Positions 1-8,399 of a DNA stretch of 34,255 nt are shown in pieces (positions within the stretch are counted from its first letter, which is position 1; every line of letters begins with the position of its first letter). The notes under the pieces were generated by a model. The model saw only the letters and a program-made list of their open reading frames with translations, was not told the DNA's origin and made no database searches. Made by a program: the position numbers and the translations under genes. The stretch lies in NCBI GenBank assembly GCA_002284615.2, contig MU069450.1:877952-912206 (forward strand), read 5' to 3'. The DNA comes from Dunaliella salina. Lineage: Eukaryota > Chlorophyta > Chlorophyceae > Chlamydomonadales > Dunaliellaceae.

Positions 1-649
1 AATACCAATCAATCCATCCCCTCCTCAAACACAAAAGAGACAACCTCCCTGAACACCACCTCCTTAAACACTGCCTCCTTCAACATCACTTCCCAGAGCA
101 TCACTTTCCTGACCACCACTTCTGAAAACACGCAAGGGACCTCCTTCACACCCCCAGAGGAGGCCAGCACAAACCCTGGAAACACTCAGGATACCACACA
201 AGAGAACTTACAAGGAACCCAAACCCAAAGGAGCCCCAACAACGCTGACAATGATCCTCAGGGAGCCGCCAACGATCATGATCTGCCTCCCACCCAAGCT
301 GTCCCACTGAATACACTATCTCAAAGCACCATCCATCCAGCAAAAGAACCGCCTAGCCAAAGGACACGACCTAGATGCAAACAAGCACCCATAACAACCG
401 TAGGATCAACCTCCTTGATACAAAACACAATTCAAAACAACCTTTTGCTTCTCACTCAGGAAATACAGCAAGGAACCACAGAGATCCCATACTCTGCCAC
501 CACACACACACAAACGCATGATATAACACCAACGATACTCCTTTGCCCCCAAGAAACTCCCCCAAACACCCCCTCCAGCAGGAAAAGAGCTACTTCTGCC
601 AACCCTACACTCCCTGGTACTCAACCTAACCATCCTAATACCTCAAATA
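1..649 (+). pseudogene. N-terminal Thr/Ser/Asn/Pro-rich coding part of element A
   Basis: Frame 1 is open from base 1 for over 210 codons and reaches a TAA at 700-702, just inside the inverted repeat of element B. The translation is low in complexity, rich in Thr, Ser, Asn, Pro and Gln, with no recognised domain. Near 349-366 it has a short EPPSQRTR motif that matches EPPSKRTR in the N-terminal part of element B (about 860). This supports its being the same region of a related element, cut by insertion of B. The start lies outside the window. No cellular function can be given. Confidence 0.5.
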
Positions 650-819
650 GAAAAGAAAAGAAAAACTACGCAGGCAATAAAAACACTCCCCACATCAATT
701 AAGGTAAAAGAGGATACCTAGGGCCGAGGCACCGTGTATCCGATTCATCAAGAGAAAGCAGAAGCAAGAAGTCAGTGGGGATCAGGTGGGTTACTGGCAG
801 TAGCCCGTGCCTGATCTTG
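650..819 (+). repeat. Left terminal inverted repeat of element B
   Basis: This pairs, as reverse complement, with 4619-4790 over about 170 bp with few mismatches. It starts in a purine run (GAAAAGAAAAG) followed by AACTACGCAGGCA. The inner part (779-817) is an imperfect palindrome beginning and ending GATCAGG/CCTGATC. The outer boundary is not exact because it lies in the A/G run and no clear target duplication flanks it. Confidence 0.85.
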
Positions 820-1676
820 CCTCAAATAGATGTATCTCACAGGCTCTGTCTCCCCCCAACGAGCCACCCAGCAAACGCACACGATCCAAGTCACAATCAA
901 GCTCCCTCCACACACAAAGTACCTGTAACCAAACAACATCCAATCCCCTGGCCTTACGACACCAAAGCGACAACCCACCCCCCACTCAATATCAACCAAG
1001 CCCCCCTTCCATGCCTCCAGCCATCACTCTCACTTCCTCTAGCCAAGACACACAAAACAGCCGACAGAAGAGAAAGAGGAGAAAGCTTCTTGAAACTAAT
1101 ACAAACCTCTCCATCCCTAGTATCTCTCCACTGGGCCAAACAGCCCAACACACAGAGCTCTAACACTACAAGCAAAATAAATTGAGAAAGCTAGCAGAGG
1201 AAACAACCCCCCTAGACGCAATTAATACTATCTACAACTACGACCTAAATGATATCACACATATCAGTGACTGGAGGATCATTATTGCCAAGAAAAGAGA
1301 CAGGAACAATGAGCCTCCCAAGCACCAAAAACAGTACCTGACCCACTTTGCGCCCATGACAATCGAAAAATGGGCCCTCCCAATGTTCAAACGCGCTGGG
1401 TTCACCCCTGTCAATACCAAACCTGCCGCTCGAGCTGAGATTGAGTGTGCCTGCTGTGAGATCTGCAACTACAATGGCGGCAAAGAGCCCATAAACTCTG
1501 AGCCCCCCTACCTTGACATGTACATCTGCGATGTCTGCCACCGAACCTACCACTGGTCCTGCATGAAGGAGCTAGGATGTTACTCTGATGCACAAAGACA
1601 GGATATAGACAACAACATTTATTGGGCCTGCCCTGCTTGCAAACCTCTCAGCAATGATGAGAAATTAAAAAGATAA
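807..1676 (+). pseudogene. Element B N-terminal region with PHD finger
   Basis: Frame 3 is open from the inner edge of the left inverted repeat, with one in-frame TAA at 1161-1163, to a TAA at 1674-1676. The first about 115 codons are Ser/Pro/Gln-rich with a basic RQKRKRRK stretch that could be a nuclear localisation signal. The second half has the C4HC3 pattern of a PHD finger: CEIC (1455-1466), CDVC, HWSC, CPAC (to about 1640), with an upstream IEKWALPMFK motif that recurs in element A. PHD fingers usually bind histone H3 tails, so chromatin targeting is a reasonable inference. No ATG was found at the beginning; the only near-start codons are GTG/TTG. Confidence 0.7.
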
Positions 1677-2163
1677 TCAAAATCTTTCATCAATGAACTA
1701 ATACGCATTGATTGGGAGCCAACCTGGGAACCTGAAGACATCAGGGAAGCTTGGCCCAATTTTCATGCATGCATCCTTCAATTTGAGGCTTGTAAGGACG
1801 AACCAAACCTTTTCATTCCAGCTGCTGACTCTGAGCTAGACAACCTTGTAAGGCAAGGATTTGAAAATCAGACGGGACAAACACTTGGAAACAGAAATTA
1901 GACACAGAACTCCGCAACAAGGCCACCTTTGACATGAATCCCACGAACCCCCATGCAGACATTAATGGAACTGGCCGCTGTGAATTCTGGATTACAACAG
2001 TTAACCTCATTAGGCCAGACCCCAACAATACAACAGATCCCCAACCCAGAGCAGATACTACCCACCCCCCTTCCACGCCATCAATACCACCTTTGGTGCT
2101 ACCACAAATCTATTCCAAACAAGTGGCATGCATCTATGGCACAAATGGAAAATGGAAAGGTAT
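1677..2163 (+). pseudogene. Element B linker between PHD and PCIF1-like domains
   Basis: Past the TAA at 1674 frame 3 continues to about 1885 with residues such as RIDWEPTWEP, matching the element A segment at about 6870-6990 (HVKWHPKWET). The trace then moves to frame 2 at about 1885-1930 (KATFDMNPTNPHADI), matching element A at about 7050-7090 (NVTFDFQPINPQTDI). A Pro/Thr-rich spacer follows. Similarity between two decayed copies shows this was coding in the ancestor. No known domain was recognised. Confidence 0.5.
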
Positions 2164-2790
2164 GCTAACCCCAGAGCGCATCAATGTCCTCCACGCTGCA
2201 TTCAGCAGAGCCACAGATAATGGGATCCACAGCACAATTCAACCTCCACCCCAAAGCTTTGCCTCTGAGCTAGTGGGCTTTTTACATACGCATCCTACCA
2301 AATCATATCCACACTGCCATGCAAAAATGGGCCCTCATAACCCAGGAAAAAAATGGCCTCTCCCCTAGACTACAACCCCTGCCACCTCAACTACTGGAGT
2401 GGACACCCTCGAGATAGGGTATTTGGAGCCATCCATAACAGCCTCTCATCCAAATTCTCAGGATTTTCAGTATGCCATCCAATTTACGATGACCATGTGA
2501 TGTACCTTACTCTCAAACATGCCATTTTTTCTGCCATGCAACAAAGCCGCGCCACGGCAACCTTCATGTTCTTACCAAGCTGGGGAGGCCCTATGAGCAC
2601 AAATCCATACTCTAAACTCCTGAATGCCTACCCTCACTTCTGTTGCACGCTGGGAGCCATACCCTCAAAAAGACTCAGCTATGCCACTCTCCCCTTCTGG
2701 GTGAGCCAGGAAATTGTCCTCCCATGCCACTCCTGGAGCCTACAAATAATTGCTGTTTGGAATACCGCTGCAAGAATCCGCCTGAATGAG
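2164..2790 (+). pseudogene. PCIF1-like methyltransferase-fold domain with altered catalytic motif (element B)
   Basis: The trace runs in frame 2 (GMLTPERI to about 2350) and then in frame 1 (from 2353). The pattern RDRVFGA, FSVCHPIYDD (2464-2493), ATFMFLPSW (2557-2583) and AVWNTAARIRL with a following NPNW matches the order and spacing of the catalytic core of PCIF1/CAPAM, the cap-adjacent N6-adenosine methyltransferase: FGS, NPPF with two acidic residues, F-I-P-x-W, NTAV and a terminal Trp. The NPPF position reads CHPI here. The same Cys-His-Pro is found in element A (CHPPRED at about 7891), so the change is ancestral, not random decay. Family assignment is from motif pattern only. A methylation activity is doubtful with the catalytic Asn missing. 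Confidence 0.55.
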
Positions 2791-3030
2791 AACAACCCAA
2801 ATTGGCTCACAGGCCTGAAAGAAGACATCCGTGAGGTAAGATGGCTGAAAAGAAACGTTAGCAATGACCCAATCCTCAATCCCAGACACTCAGAAATTGA
2901 AACTGGCTTTAATAAATTCAAAAAGCTACCCTCTGCCTACCAACAAACCCCTCAGAATACCACTCAGAGCCAACAAACTCTTCCACCACTCACATCATCC
3001 AGCCCTCATCTGGAACGCAAAGTTGAAAAC

Positions 3031-3450
3031 TGGAGAGAGTGGGCATACACAGACGGCAGCTGTCATGTACACAATGGTAAACAAGTGATTGGTGCAGGGG
3101 TCTACCACCCTGCTAGTGACAGCACCAATCGTGTCCAACCAAATGGAGCAGGAATCACTCACACCATCACCAGAGCCGAATTGGCGGCAATAGCAGCTGC
3201 CATTCTCCTAGGATATTGTTGTATCGCCACCGACAGCCTTTGCTCTTTAGAACAGGTCAGAAAGCAAATACTCTACCCAGAACTTCATCACCAGCATGTC
3301 CAAGGCCACATCCTCAAGTTAATCATGCAGCTCATATGCAACTCAACTACCCCTATTCATTTCTTCAAGGTTAAATCTCATGCTGGAATTGCCGGCAACG
3401 AATGCGCAGATGCCATTGCCAAGCATCAGGCCATTCAGAATGACGACACC
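3031..3450 (+). pseudogene. RNase H domain with complete catalytic set (element B)
   Basis: In the 2353-3759 reading frame (468 codons), residues about 227-365 form a type 1 RNase H. The catalytic residues are D234 (YTDGS), E276 (TRAELAA), D294 (ATDS), H343 (KSHAGI) and D353 (NECADAIA). Their spacing (42, 18, 49, 10) is close to that of Escherichia coli RNase HI (38, 22, 54, 10). The domain would cut RNA in RNA/DNA hybrids, as in LINE and LTR retrotransposons. Unusually, no reverse transcriptase precedes it; the PCIF1-like domain is upstream instead. One N at 3492 leaves one residue unread downstream. The frame is lost at about 3650, where the trace moves to frame 3. Confidence 0.85.
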
Positions 3451-3649
3451 CTTGCAGACATAACCTTCCCATGTGCAACCCTTGAAGGCAANCCTTTTCA
3501 TGACACCACCTGGCTTGCCTTTGAGGAAACATCCTGCACTCATGCAAATGCTTCTAGACGCCTTAACCCACCTGCCGTAAAGCTGAAACACTTCTCCAAC
3601 CTCCATGATGCTTTACGGAAGCACATGCACTCAAACACAAACTTGGAAA

Positions 3650-4666
3650 GGCCAACACCAACACAGGGTAATACTCCTTCTACCGAAGTCTACTCCCCAA
3701 CATCCACAAAAATATCAGTAATGCCTTCTGGACAATGCCAACAATCTCTTTCAAAATGAGGCAAAACATTTTTAAGTACCGCTCAGGTACCCTCTTCAAT
3801 CAAAAACACGCGGTGCGCTTCAAAATTTCCACCAGCCTGCAATGCCCCCTCTGTGGGGAATTTGACAGTGCCCTTCACATCTCGTCAGGATGCAAAAATT
3901 CAACCATGTCTGGTATGGTAACTGAGAGACATAATATTGCCAGCAGAATCCTCCTAAAAGCCATCAGCAAAGGCCCTCTTGGGGCAGGTATTGCCTCCAT
4001 GGACACTGGCAGTGCAGACCGTCTTGCCTTGCAAGATCTACAGATCCCAGAACATGCTACCAATAGGACCCTCCCTAAATATATTTTCCCACGCCGCTTC
4101 CCTAATAAGGATAGGCTCACTTCCAGCCGGCCTGATGCTCTATTGGTTGTTCCTCTGAAAAGAGCGTCTAGGTCNAATCCTCGTTATGAATTGAGAAGTG
4201 CAGGGGGGCACGGGGGAAACAGGGAGGGCTCAGCGCCAGCCACAGCCACCCCACCCACATCCAAGGCTCGTGACCCCAGTCAGCTCCACCCACATCAGAG
4301 ACATATCCACCTTGTAGAAGTCAAGTACTGTGAGGACACGCGGCCCAACAGCCAGCTTGAGGCCTCCAAGCAGCAGCACCGCGACCTTTGTCGTCATCTT
4401 TCTGAGCCTCAGCTCAGGTCACCCTCCATACTATCCTGTTAGGTCTGGGAGGAGTCATCTACACCCCACACACATTGAAGCCTCTAAAGGAGCTTGGTCT
4501 TGACACTTACAAGGCCACCAAGCTTGCTTGGAGGCTTCATGCTCATTCTGTCCTGTATGCCTACAAACTTGCCAGCACTAGACGCGCTATTGAGAAAACT
4601 TTCTTTAACTCTCATCAACAAGATCAGGCACGGGCTACTGCCAGTAACGCACCTGATCCCCAATGA
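3650..4666 (+). pseudogene. CCHC zinc knuckle and PD-ExK (restriction-like) endonuclease region (element B)
   Basis: Frame 3 carries KYRSGTLFNQKHAVRF, then CPLCG...H...GC (C37, C40, H48, C53 counted from 3735), a conserved TERHNIASR block, SSRPDALLV (D134) and HLVEVKYCED (E195, K197). A zinc knuckle followed by RPD and ExK is the layout of the restriction-like endonuclease of early-branching LINEs (R2-like, Dualen). About 55 residues lie between D and E-x-K, including a Gly/Pro-rich, N-containing insertion. At about 4425 the trace moves to frame 2 (GGVIYTPHTLKPLKELGLD) and ends at TGA 4664-4666 inside the right inverted repeat. The minus-strand relic at 21835-22380 conserves RPDA, the E-x-K motif and the tail, which supports function in the ancestor. 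Confidence 0.65.
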
Positions 4667-4790
4667 CTTCTTGCTTCTGCTTTCTCTTGGTGAAGCGGAT
4701 ACACGGTGCCTCGGCCCTAGGTATCCTCTTTTCCTTAATTGATGTGGGGAGTGTTTTCACTGCCTGCGTAGTTTTTCTTTTCTTTCTTTC
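4619..4790 (-). repeat. Right terminal inverted repeat of element B
   Basis: Reverse complement of 650-819, sharing the purine run, AACTACGCAGGCA, GATACCTAGGGCCGAGGCACC and the GATCAGG palindrome. The last codons of the element's coding trace (ending APDPQ and TGA) lie inside it. The minus-strand relic ends in the same way (PPDPH and stop), so overlap of coding end and inverted repeat is a family feature. Confidence 0.85.
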
Positions 4791-4841
4791 GGAAACCAGG
4801 TACTTAGGGAACCTGGAGTCCAGCAATTTTGGGCAGGCAAC

Positions 4842-5123
4842 ATGTGCGGAAGTACAAGAGATCCTATCAAAAAAAGCAGCAAAAACAACACAAAGTACAA
4901 TGGCACCCCGTCATTATTGAAAAAATGGGCTTTGCCCAATTTCAAAAATGACGGGCTGAAAGTGGCCTATCCAAAGCATGTACCAAGGAGAACTAAACTA
5001 GACCCATGTTGCCAGCTCTGCTGGAGCCTATTAAGCTTAAGCAAAGAATACACCTTTGAAAGTCAAATCCATGAAGATATGCCCACCTGTGATACCTGCC
5101 ACCGTAGTGACCGCACATACCAC
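4842..5123 (+). pseudogene. First half of the PHD finger of element A
   Basis: Frame 3 reads KKWALPNFKNDG, then CQLC and CDTC followed by HRSDRTYH, parallel to IEKWALPMFKRAG, CEIC, CDVC, HRTYH in element B. The reading breaks exactly at the His of the H-x2-C pair because a 1.6-kb element is inserted. The other half (WDC ... CPAC) resumes at 6733. The position matches B codon for codon, which makes B the empty-site reference for the insertion. Confidence 0.7.
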
Positions 5124-5217
5124 GTCAGAAATGTCTGGCCTCGGCTGAACAGCGGCTGATGCGGCTGTTGTCAGCCGTATGGAGTATCGGCTGAAAGTGC
5201 GGCTGAAATTTCCCATT

Positions 5218-5390
5218 CAGCCGTGAGCAAAAAAAAGTCCACGGCTGAAAACCCCACGGCTGAACACGGCTGAAATCAGCCGTGTTCAGCCGCACTTCTT
5301 AATGTGTACTTTTGAGTCTTCAGCCGTGAGGAAAAAAAAGTTCACGGCTGAAAACCCTACGGCTGAACACGGCTGATTTCAGCCGCAGCA
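5218..5390 (+). repeat. Left subterminal tandem repeat, about 103 bp, 1.7 copies
   Basis: CAGCCGTGAG, an A-rich run, TCCACGGCTGAAAACC and CGGCTGAACACGGCTGA recur at 5218 and 5321 with few changes. Each unit contains CGGCTGAA and TTCAGCCG in opposite orientations and could fold on itself. It may be a transposase-binding array; that is inference from its subterminal place. Confidence 0.75.
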
Positions 5391-6325
5391 ATAGGAAAAG
5401 AAGGAAAATAATTGAGGCCGGTGGACATCGACGCGGCTCCTACGTCCACACCATTAGTTCTGCGGATTGTATGTTCTCTTCCTGATGTGTAAATAAATAT
5501 ATAATATAATTTTCTTTCACCATCCTCTATTCTATTCACCCACTGCACCAAATTGGATAATTTTTCGATATTTGAAGCCCTTGTAGTAAAAGAACATCAT
5601 TGCAAAGGAAACAAAGTGGAACATCCCATTGGTTGTGCATATATAGAATTTCAGCCATTTCCCTTAGAGAAATTGAATCACAAGGGCTGCCAAAAAGGTC
5701 AAATTTTGACCTTGTTCTTTCTAAATTTTGAATATGCAGGATGCTAGCATCATATTTCAGGTTTATGATTGTAAAAATTTAGGAATGAAAATTGGTCACA
5801 GGTTGGAGGTGTGGGACATTCTAGGGGGCCAGGAAAGTGATCTGGGGTCCTCCATTTTTGTTATTTCTTGAACAATGTAGATAATAATGATTGGCATGGT
5901 TAGATTTCATGAAAAAAATGGAAAAGAGCGGGTGTGGGCAGCAGGGGCCGTGGAGGCAAACATGCCGCATGTTTGCCGCGGCAGCAAACCAATTCAAACT
6001 CCCAGGATGGTGACAAGGCATAATGTGTTAATGCATGGTGAAGTCAGGATGGCAGTTTGAGGACTTGCCAGCCACTTAAGGGTGCCTGGAAGGACAGGTG
6101 TGCATGAGCGTTTGCTCCTCCGTTTTTGCCCCATAACTCTGTCACAACCCAATTTTTCATTGCCTTGAGTATGCAACTAAATGGAGAGTTAAACAACAAA
6201 AAAGGAGCAGATTGATACTCTTTTTGTCTGCGTAGCGTTACTGCAAGGGCGGTTTTGGGGTGGGTGGGTGGGTCAGGGGGGTCCCACCCAGTTTTTGGAC
6301 GGTTGTTCCACAACTTTTTTTTTAA

Positions 6326-6670
6326 CCTTCCTGCACTGGTTAACAAAAATAACATCACGGCTGAACATGGCTGAAGCGGCTGAAATCAGCCGTGCGGCTG
6401 CTGACAGCCGCTACCGGCTGAACACGGCTGAAGCGGCTGCCACCTTCCTGCACTGGTCAACAAAAACAATATCAAGGCTGAACACGGCTGAAGCGGCTGA
6501 AATCAGCCGTGCGGCTGCTGACAGCCGCTAGCGGCTGAACACGGCTGAAGCGGCTGCCACCTTCCTGCACTGGTCATCAAAAATAACATCACGGCTGAAC
6601 ACGGCTAAAGCAGCTGAAATCAGCCGTGCGGCTGCTGACAGCCGCTAGCGGCTGAACACGGCTGAAAAAA
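6326..6670 (+). repeat. Right subterminal tandem repeat, 117 bp, three copies
   Basis: The marker CCTTCCTGCACTGGT starts at 6326, 6443 and 6560, an exact 117-bp period. Each unit contains ATCACGGCTGAACACGGCTG, AATCAGCCGTGCGGCTGCTG and ACAGCCGCTA. The third copy runs into the terminal inverted repeat. Confidence 0.85.
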
Positions 6671-6728
6671 TTTGAGCCGCGCTACAGCCGCATCAGCCGT
6701 GTTCAGCCGCAGGCCAGATATTTCTGAC

Positions 6729-7218
6729 GCACTGGGACTGTCTCATAGATGTCAAAGCATGCTCCCAAAATGAACGGGCACTGAACAAATAAAATGACCG
6801 CTGGGACTGTCCTGCATGCGCCCCTCTGCCAGACTCCCAAAAAGCGGAAAGGATTAACTTCTCTGAAGGTTGCAAAATGATTCATGTGAAATGGCATCCT
6901 AAATGGGAAACTGCTGTTTTGTTACAAATGCATCCAGACTTCGATGCTCATGTGCAAGCCTTTGACTTGGAGGAAGGACCACAACTGATTGAGACTCCTT
7001 AGACAATGAGGTAGACCTAGACAACTACCGGTTGTGCCATTTGCAAAAATGTCACCTTTGACTTCCAACCTATCAACCCCCAGACAGATATCATGCCAAC
7101 ATGGCAATGTGATATTATCATTAGAAGTGTTGATCTCTGAAGGAACCTCTTTACCCTGACACATCTGATGAGGTCGCCATGCCAGCATAAATGTTGGAGG
7201 TGGTTACCACTGAGTGCA
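6729..7218 (+). pseudogene. Element A: second half of PHD finger and linker
   Basis: Reading resumes with WDC at 6733, then RWDCPACAPL (about 6811-6840), the last Cys pair of the PHD finger, then HVKWHPKWET and LDNEVDLDN matching the linker of element B. In-frame stops and shifts are present (TAG codons at about 7000-7020). At 7050-7090 NVTFDFQPINPQTDI matches KATFDMNPTNPHADI of B. Confidence 0.6.
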
Positions 7219-7233
7219 CTTGTATCTACAATG

Positions 7234-7476
7234 GCTGATGATAATGTCCAGGATGAACAACATGTTCTCTTTCATTGCACACATCCCCAGGTGGCCTCTC
7301 TCCGCAAGAAATATGCTCCCTTGTTCTCACAGGCAGGACCTCATGATGTGTCTGCTCTTTCAAACCAGAACAACAATAAACTTCAATGTTTTCCTTCATG
7401 AATTAATCGCCTTTTATGAGCAGGCTAGCAGTCGCAATTCTTGACTAAAGGCCTTATCCTTGTAAACCTTGCAAAC
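7234..7476 (+). mobile_element. 5'-truncated LINE (non-LTR retrotransposon) 3' end with 15-bp target duplication
   Basis: A 243-bp insert is flanked by the perfect direct repeat CTTGTATCTACAATG (7219-7233 and 7477-7491). Its translation (DDNVQDEQHVLFHC, then RKKYAPLF, then LHELIAFYEQASS) matches the LINE C-terminal zinc-knuckle region seen at 21395-21781 and 15664-16863. It ends in CTTGTAAACCTTGCAAAC, a LINE-like short-repeat tail. It interrupts element A just before its PCIF1-like domain. Truncation plus target duplication is the usual mark of target-primed reverse transcription. Confidence 0.85.
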
Positions 7477-7491
7477 CTTGTATCTACAATG

Positions 7492-8240
7492 CCAATGGCA
7501 AGTGCGTTGGCATGCTCACTGTAGACAGGCTCGTGTCCCTGCCTGAAGCCTATGAAGCAGTTAAAAGTGCAGGCATCCATGCCACCATTCAACCACCTGT
7601 CCAGGATCTAGCAACTGGAATTATGGGACTGCTCTCTCGACAAAAGGCTCAACAAAAAGACCTTTCAGCCAAGAGCAATAAGTTCCACACTTCCAACACA
7701 CTGATCACCCCTCCCCACATCCGATTAGCCCTGCATAAATGGTGCATCATGATGGTCTCAACAAAGAGATTTTCCAACCCCCTTGAATTTGGCGAGACCT
7801 ACAACACCTATTTCAGCACAAACTGCCTAGACCAGGTCTTTGGAGCACACACAGATGCCCTCTCCGTGCGCTACACTGCCTTCTCCCTTTGCCATCCCCC
7901 ACGCGAGGACAAAATAATATTTAAAATCCTGCGCCGCACAGTGCACTCCTCCCTCCAAACCACAGATCCAGTTGCCACCTTTATGCTCCTGCCCCTCTAG
8001 AGAGGCTTCAGCTGTAATGCTTAAGTGAGTTGGCTTAGCCAGTACACAGATCTTGCAAAAGTGCTTGCCAAATTTCAGCGAGAAACGTCCAATTTCAGCC
8101 ACCACGATACTCGTTTGATACCATACCCAGTCCCATTCCACCTTCATACCCTATGCAACTTATGGTTGTGTGGAATCCTAATGCTAGAGTAATGCTAGAT
8201 AGCGCAAACAAAGACTGGTCCAACTCCTCCGGCAAGATGT
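7492..8240 (+). pseudogene. PCIF1-like domain of element A
   Basis: NANGKCVGMLTVDRL, GIHATIQPP, DQVFGA, FSLCHPPRED (about 7882-7911) and VATFMLLPL run in one frame to a TAG at 7998-8000. They match TNGKWKGMLTPERI, GIHSTIQPP, DRVFGA, FSVCHPIYDD and ATFMFLPSW of element B. After a decayed stretch, LMVVWNPNARVMLD and a DW pair (about 8160-8220) match AVWNTAARIRL and NW of B. The altered Cys-His-Pro motif is shared by both copies. Confidence 0.6.
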
Positions 8241-8399
8241 ACCAGCCTGTTGGCTACCCTTGGATCCTTCAAATCCTGTCACGCCCCTGCGTAACCCACA
8301 ACACCTAGCAAACACTTGGAAACAGAAATTCAAATTGCTTCCCCCTGACATTCATAACTGTTCACACAAATGCCCTCAGGTTAGAGCAGCCTTCACCCT

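Larger units (their letters stand above)
650..4790 (+). mobile_element. Element B: 4.1-kb TIR-bounded element with PHD, PCIF1-like, RNase H, zinc knuckle and PD-ExK domains
   Basis: The element is bounded by inverted repeats of about 170 bp (650-819 and 4619-4790). All coding traces lie on the plus strand. Domain order is: basic Ser/Pro-rich region, PHD finger (1446-1640), linker, PCIF1-like fold (2164-2790), RNase H (3031-3450), CCHC zinc knuckle (3843-3893), PD...ExK nuclease motif (4134-4325), and a conserved tail that runs into the right inverted repeat and stops there. No reverse transcriptase motif is visible in any frame. The reading frame changes four times and has in-frame TAA stops near 1161, 1674 and 3671, so this copy is probably defective. 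Two further relics of the family are in the window. I could not find a target-site duplication. The class is uncertain: a TIR DNA transposon using LINE-like modules, or a retroelement derivative. Confidence 0.75.
5124..6728. mobile_element. 1.6-kb non-autonomous inverted-repeat element with CGGCTGAA subterminal arrays
   Basis: The ends are inverted repeats of about 45 bp: GTCAGAAATGTCTGGCC at 5124 against GTCAGAAATATCTGGCC read inward from 6728, continuing into CGGCTGAAC...GGCTGATGCGGCTGT on both sides. Comparison with element B shows the uninterrupted target was TACCACTGGG-like. This implies a 2-3 bp target duplication (CA, or CAC if the end G is counted differently). Both flanks of the element are filled with CGGCTG/CAGCCG motifs in both orientations. 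A repeat-free core lies at about 5394-6325. No transposase-like ORF was found, only short unrelated reading frames. Confidence 0.8.

Noticed and set aside
807..1676. Reassignment of TAA to a sense codon, since the in-frame stops in element B and the hAT fragment are all TAA
   Set aside because: The L12 gene ends at TAA exactly where the family's C-terminus is expected, and the LINE relics carry TGA and TAG stops as well. Decay explains the data.
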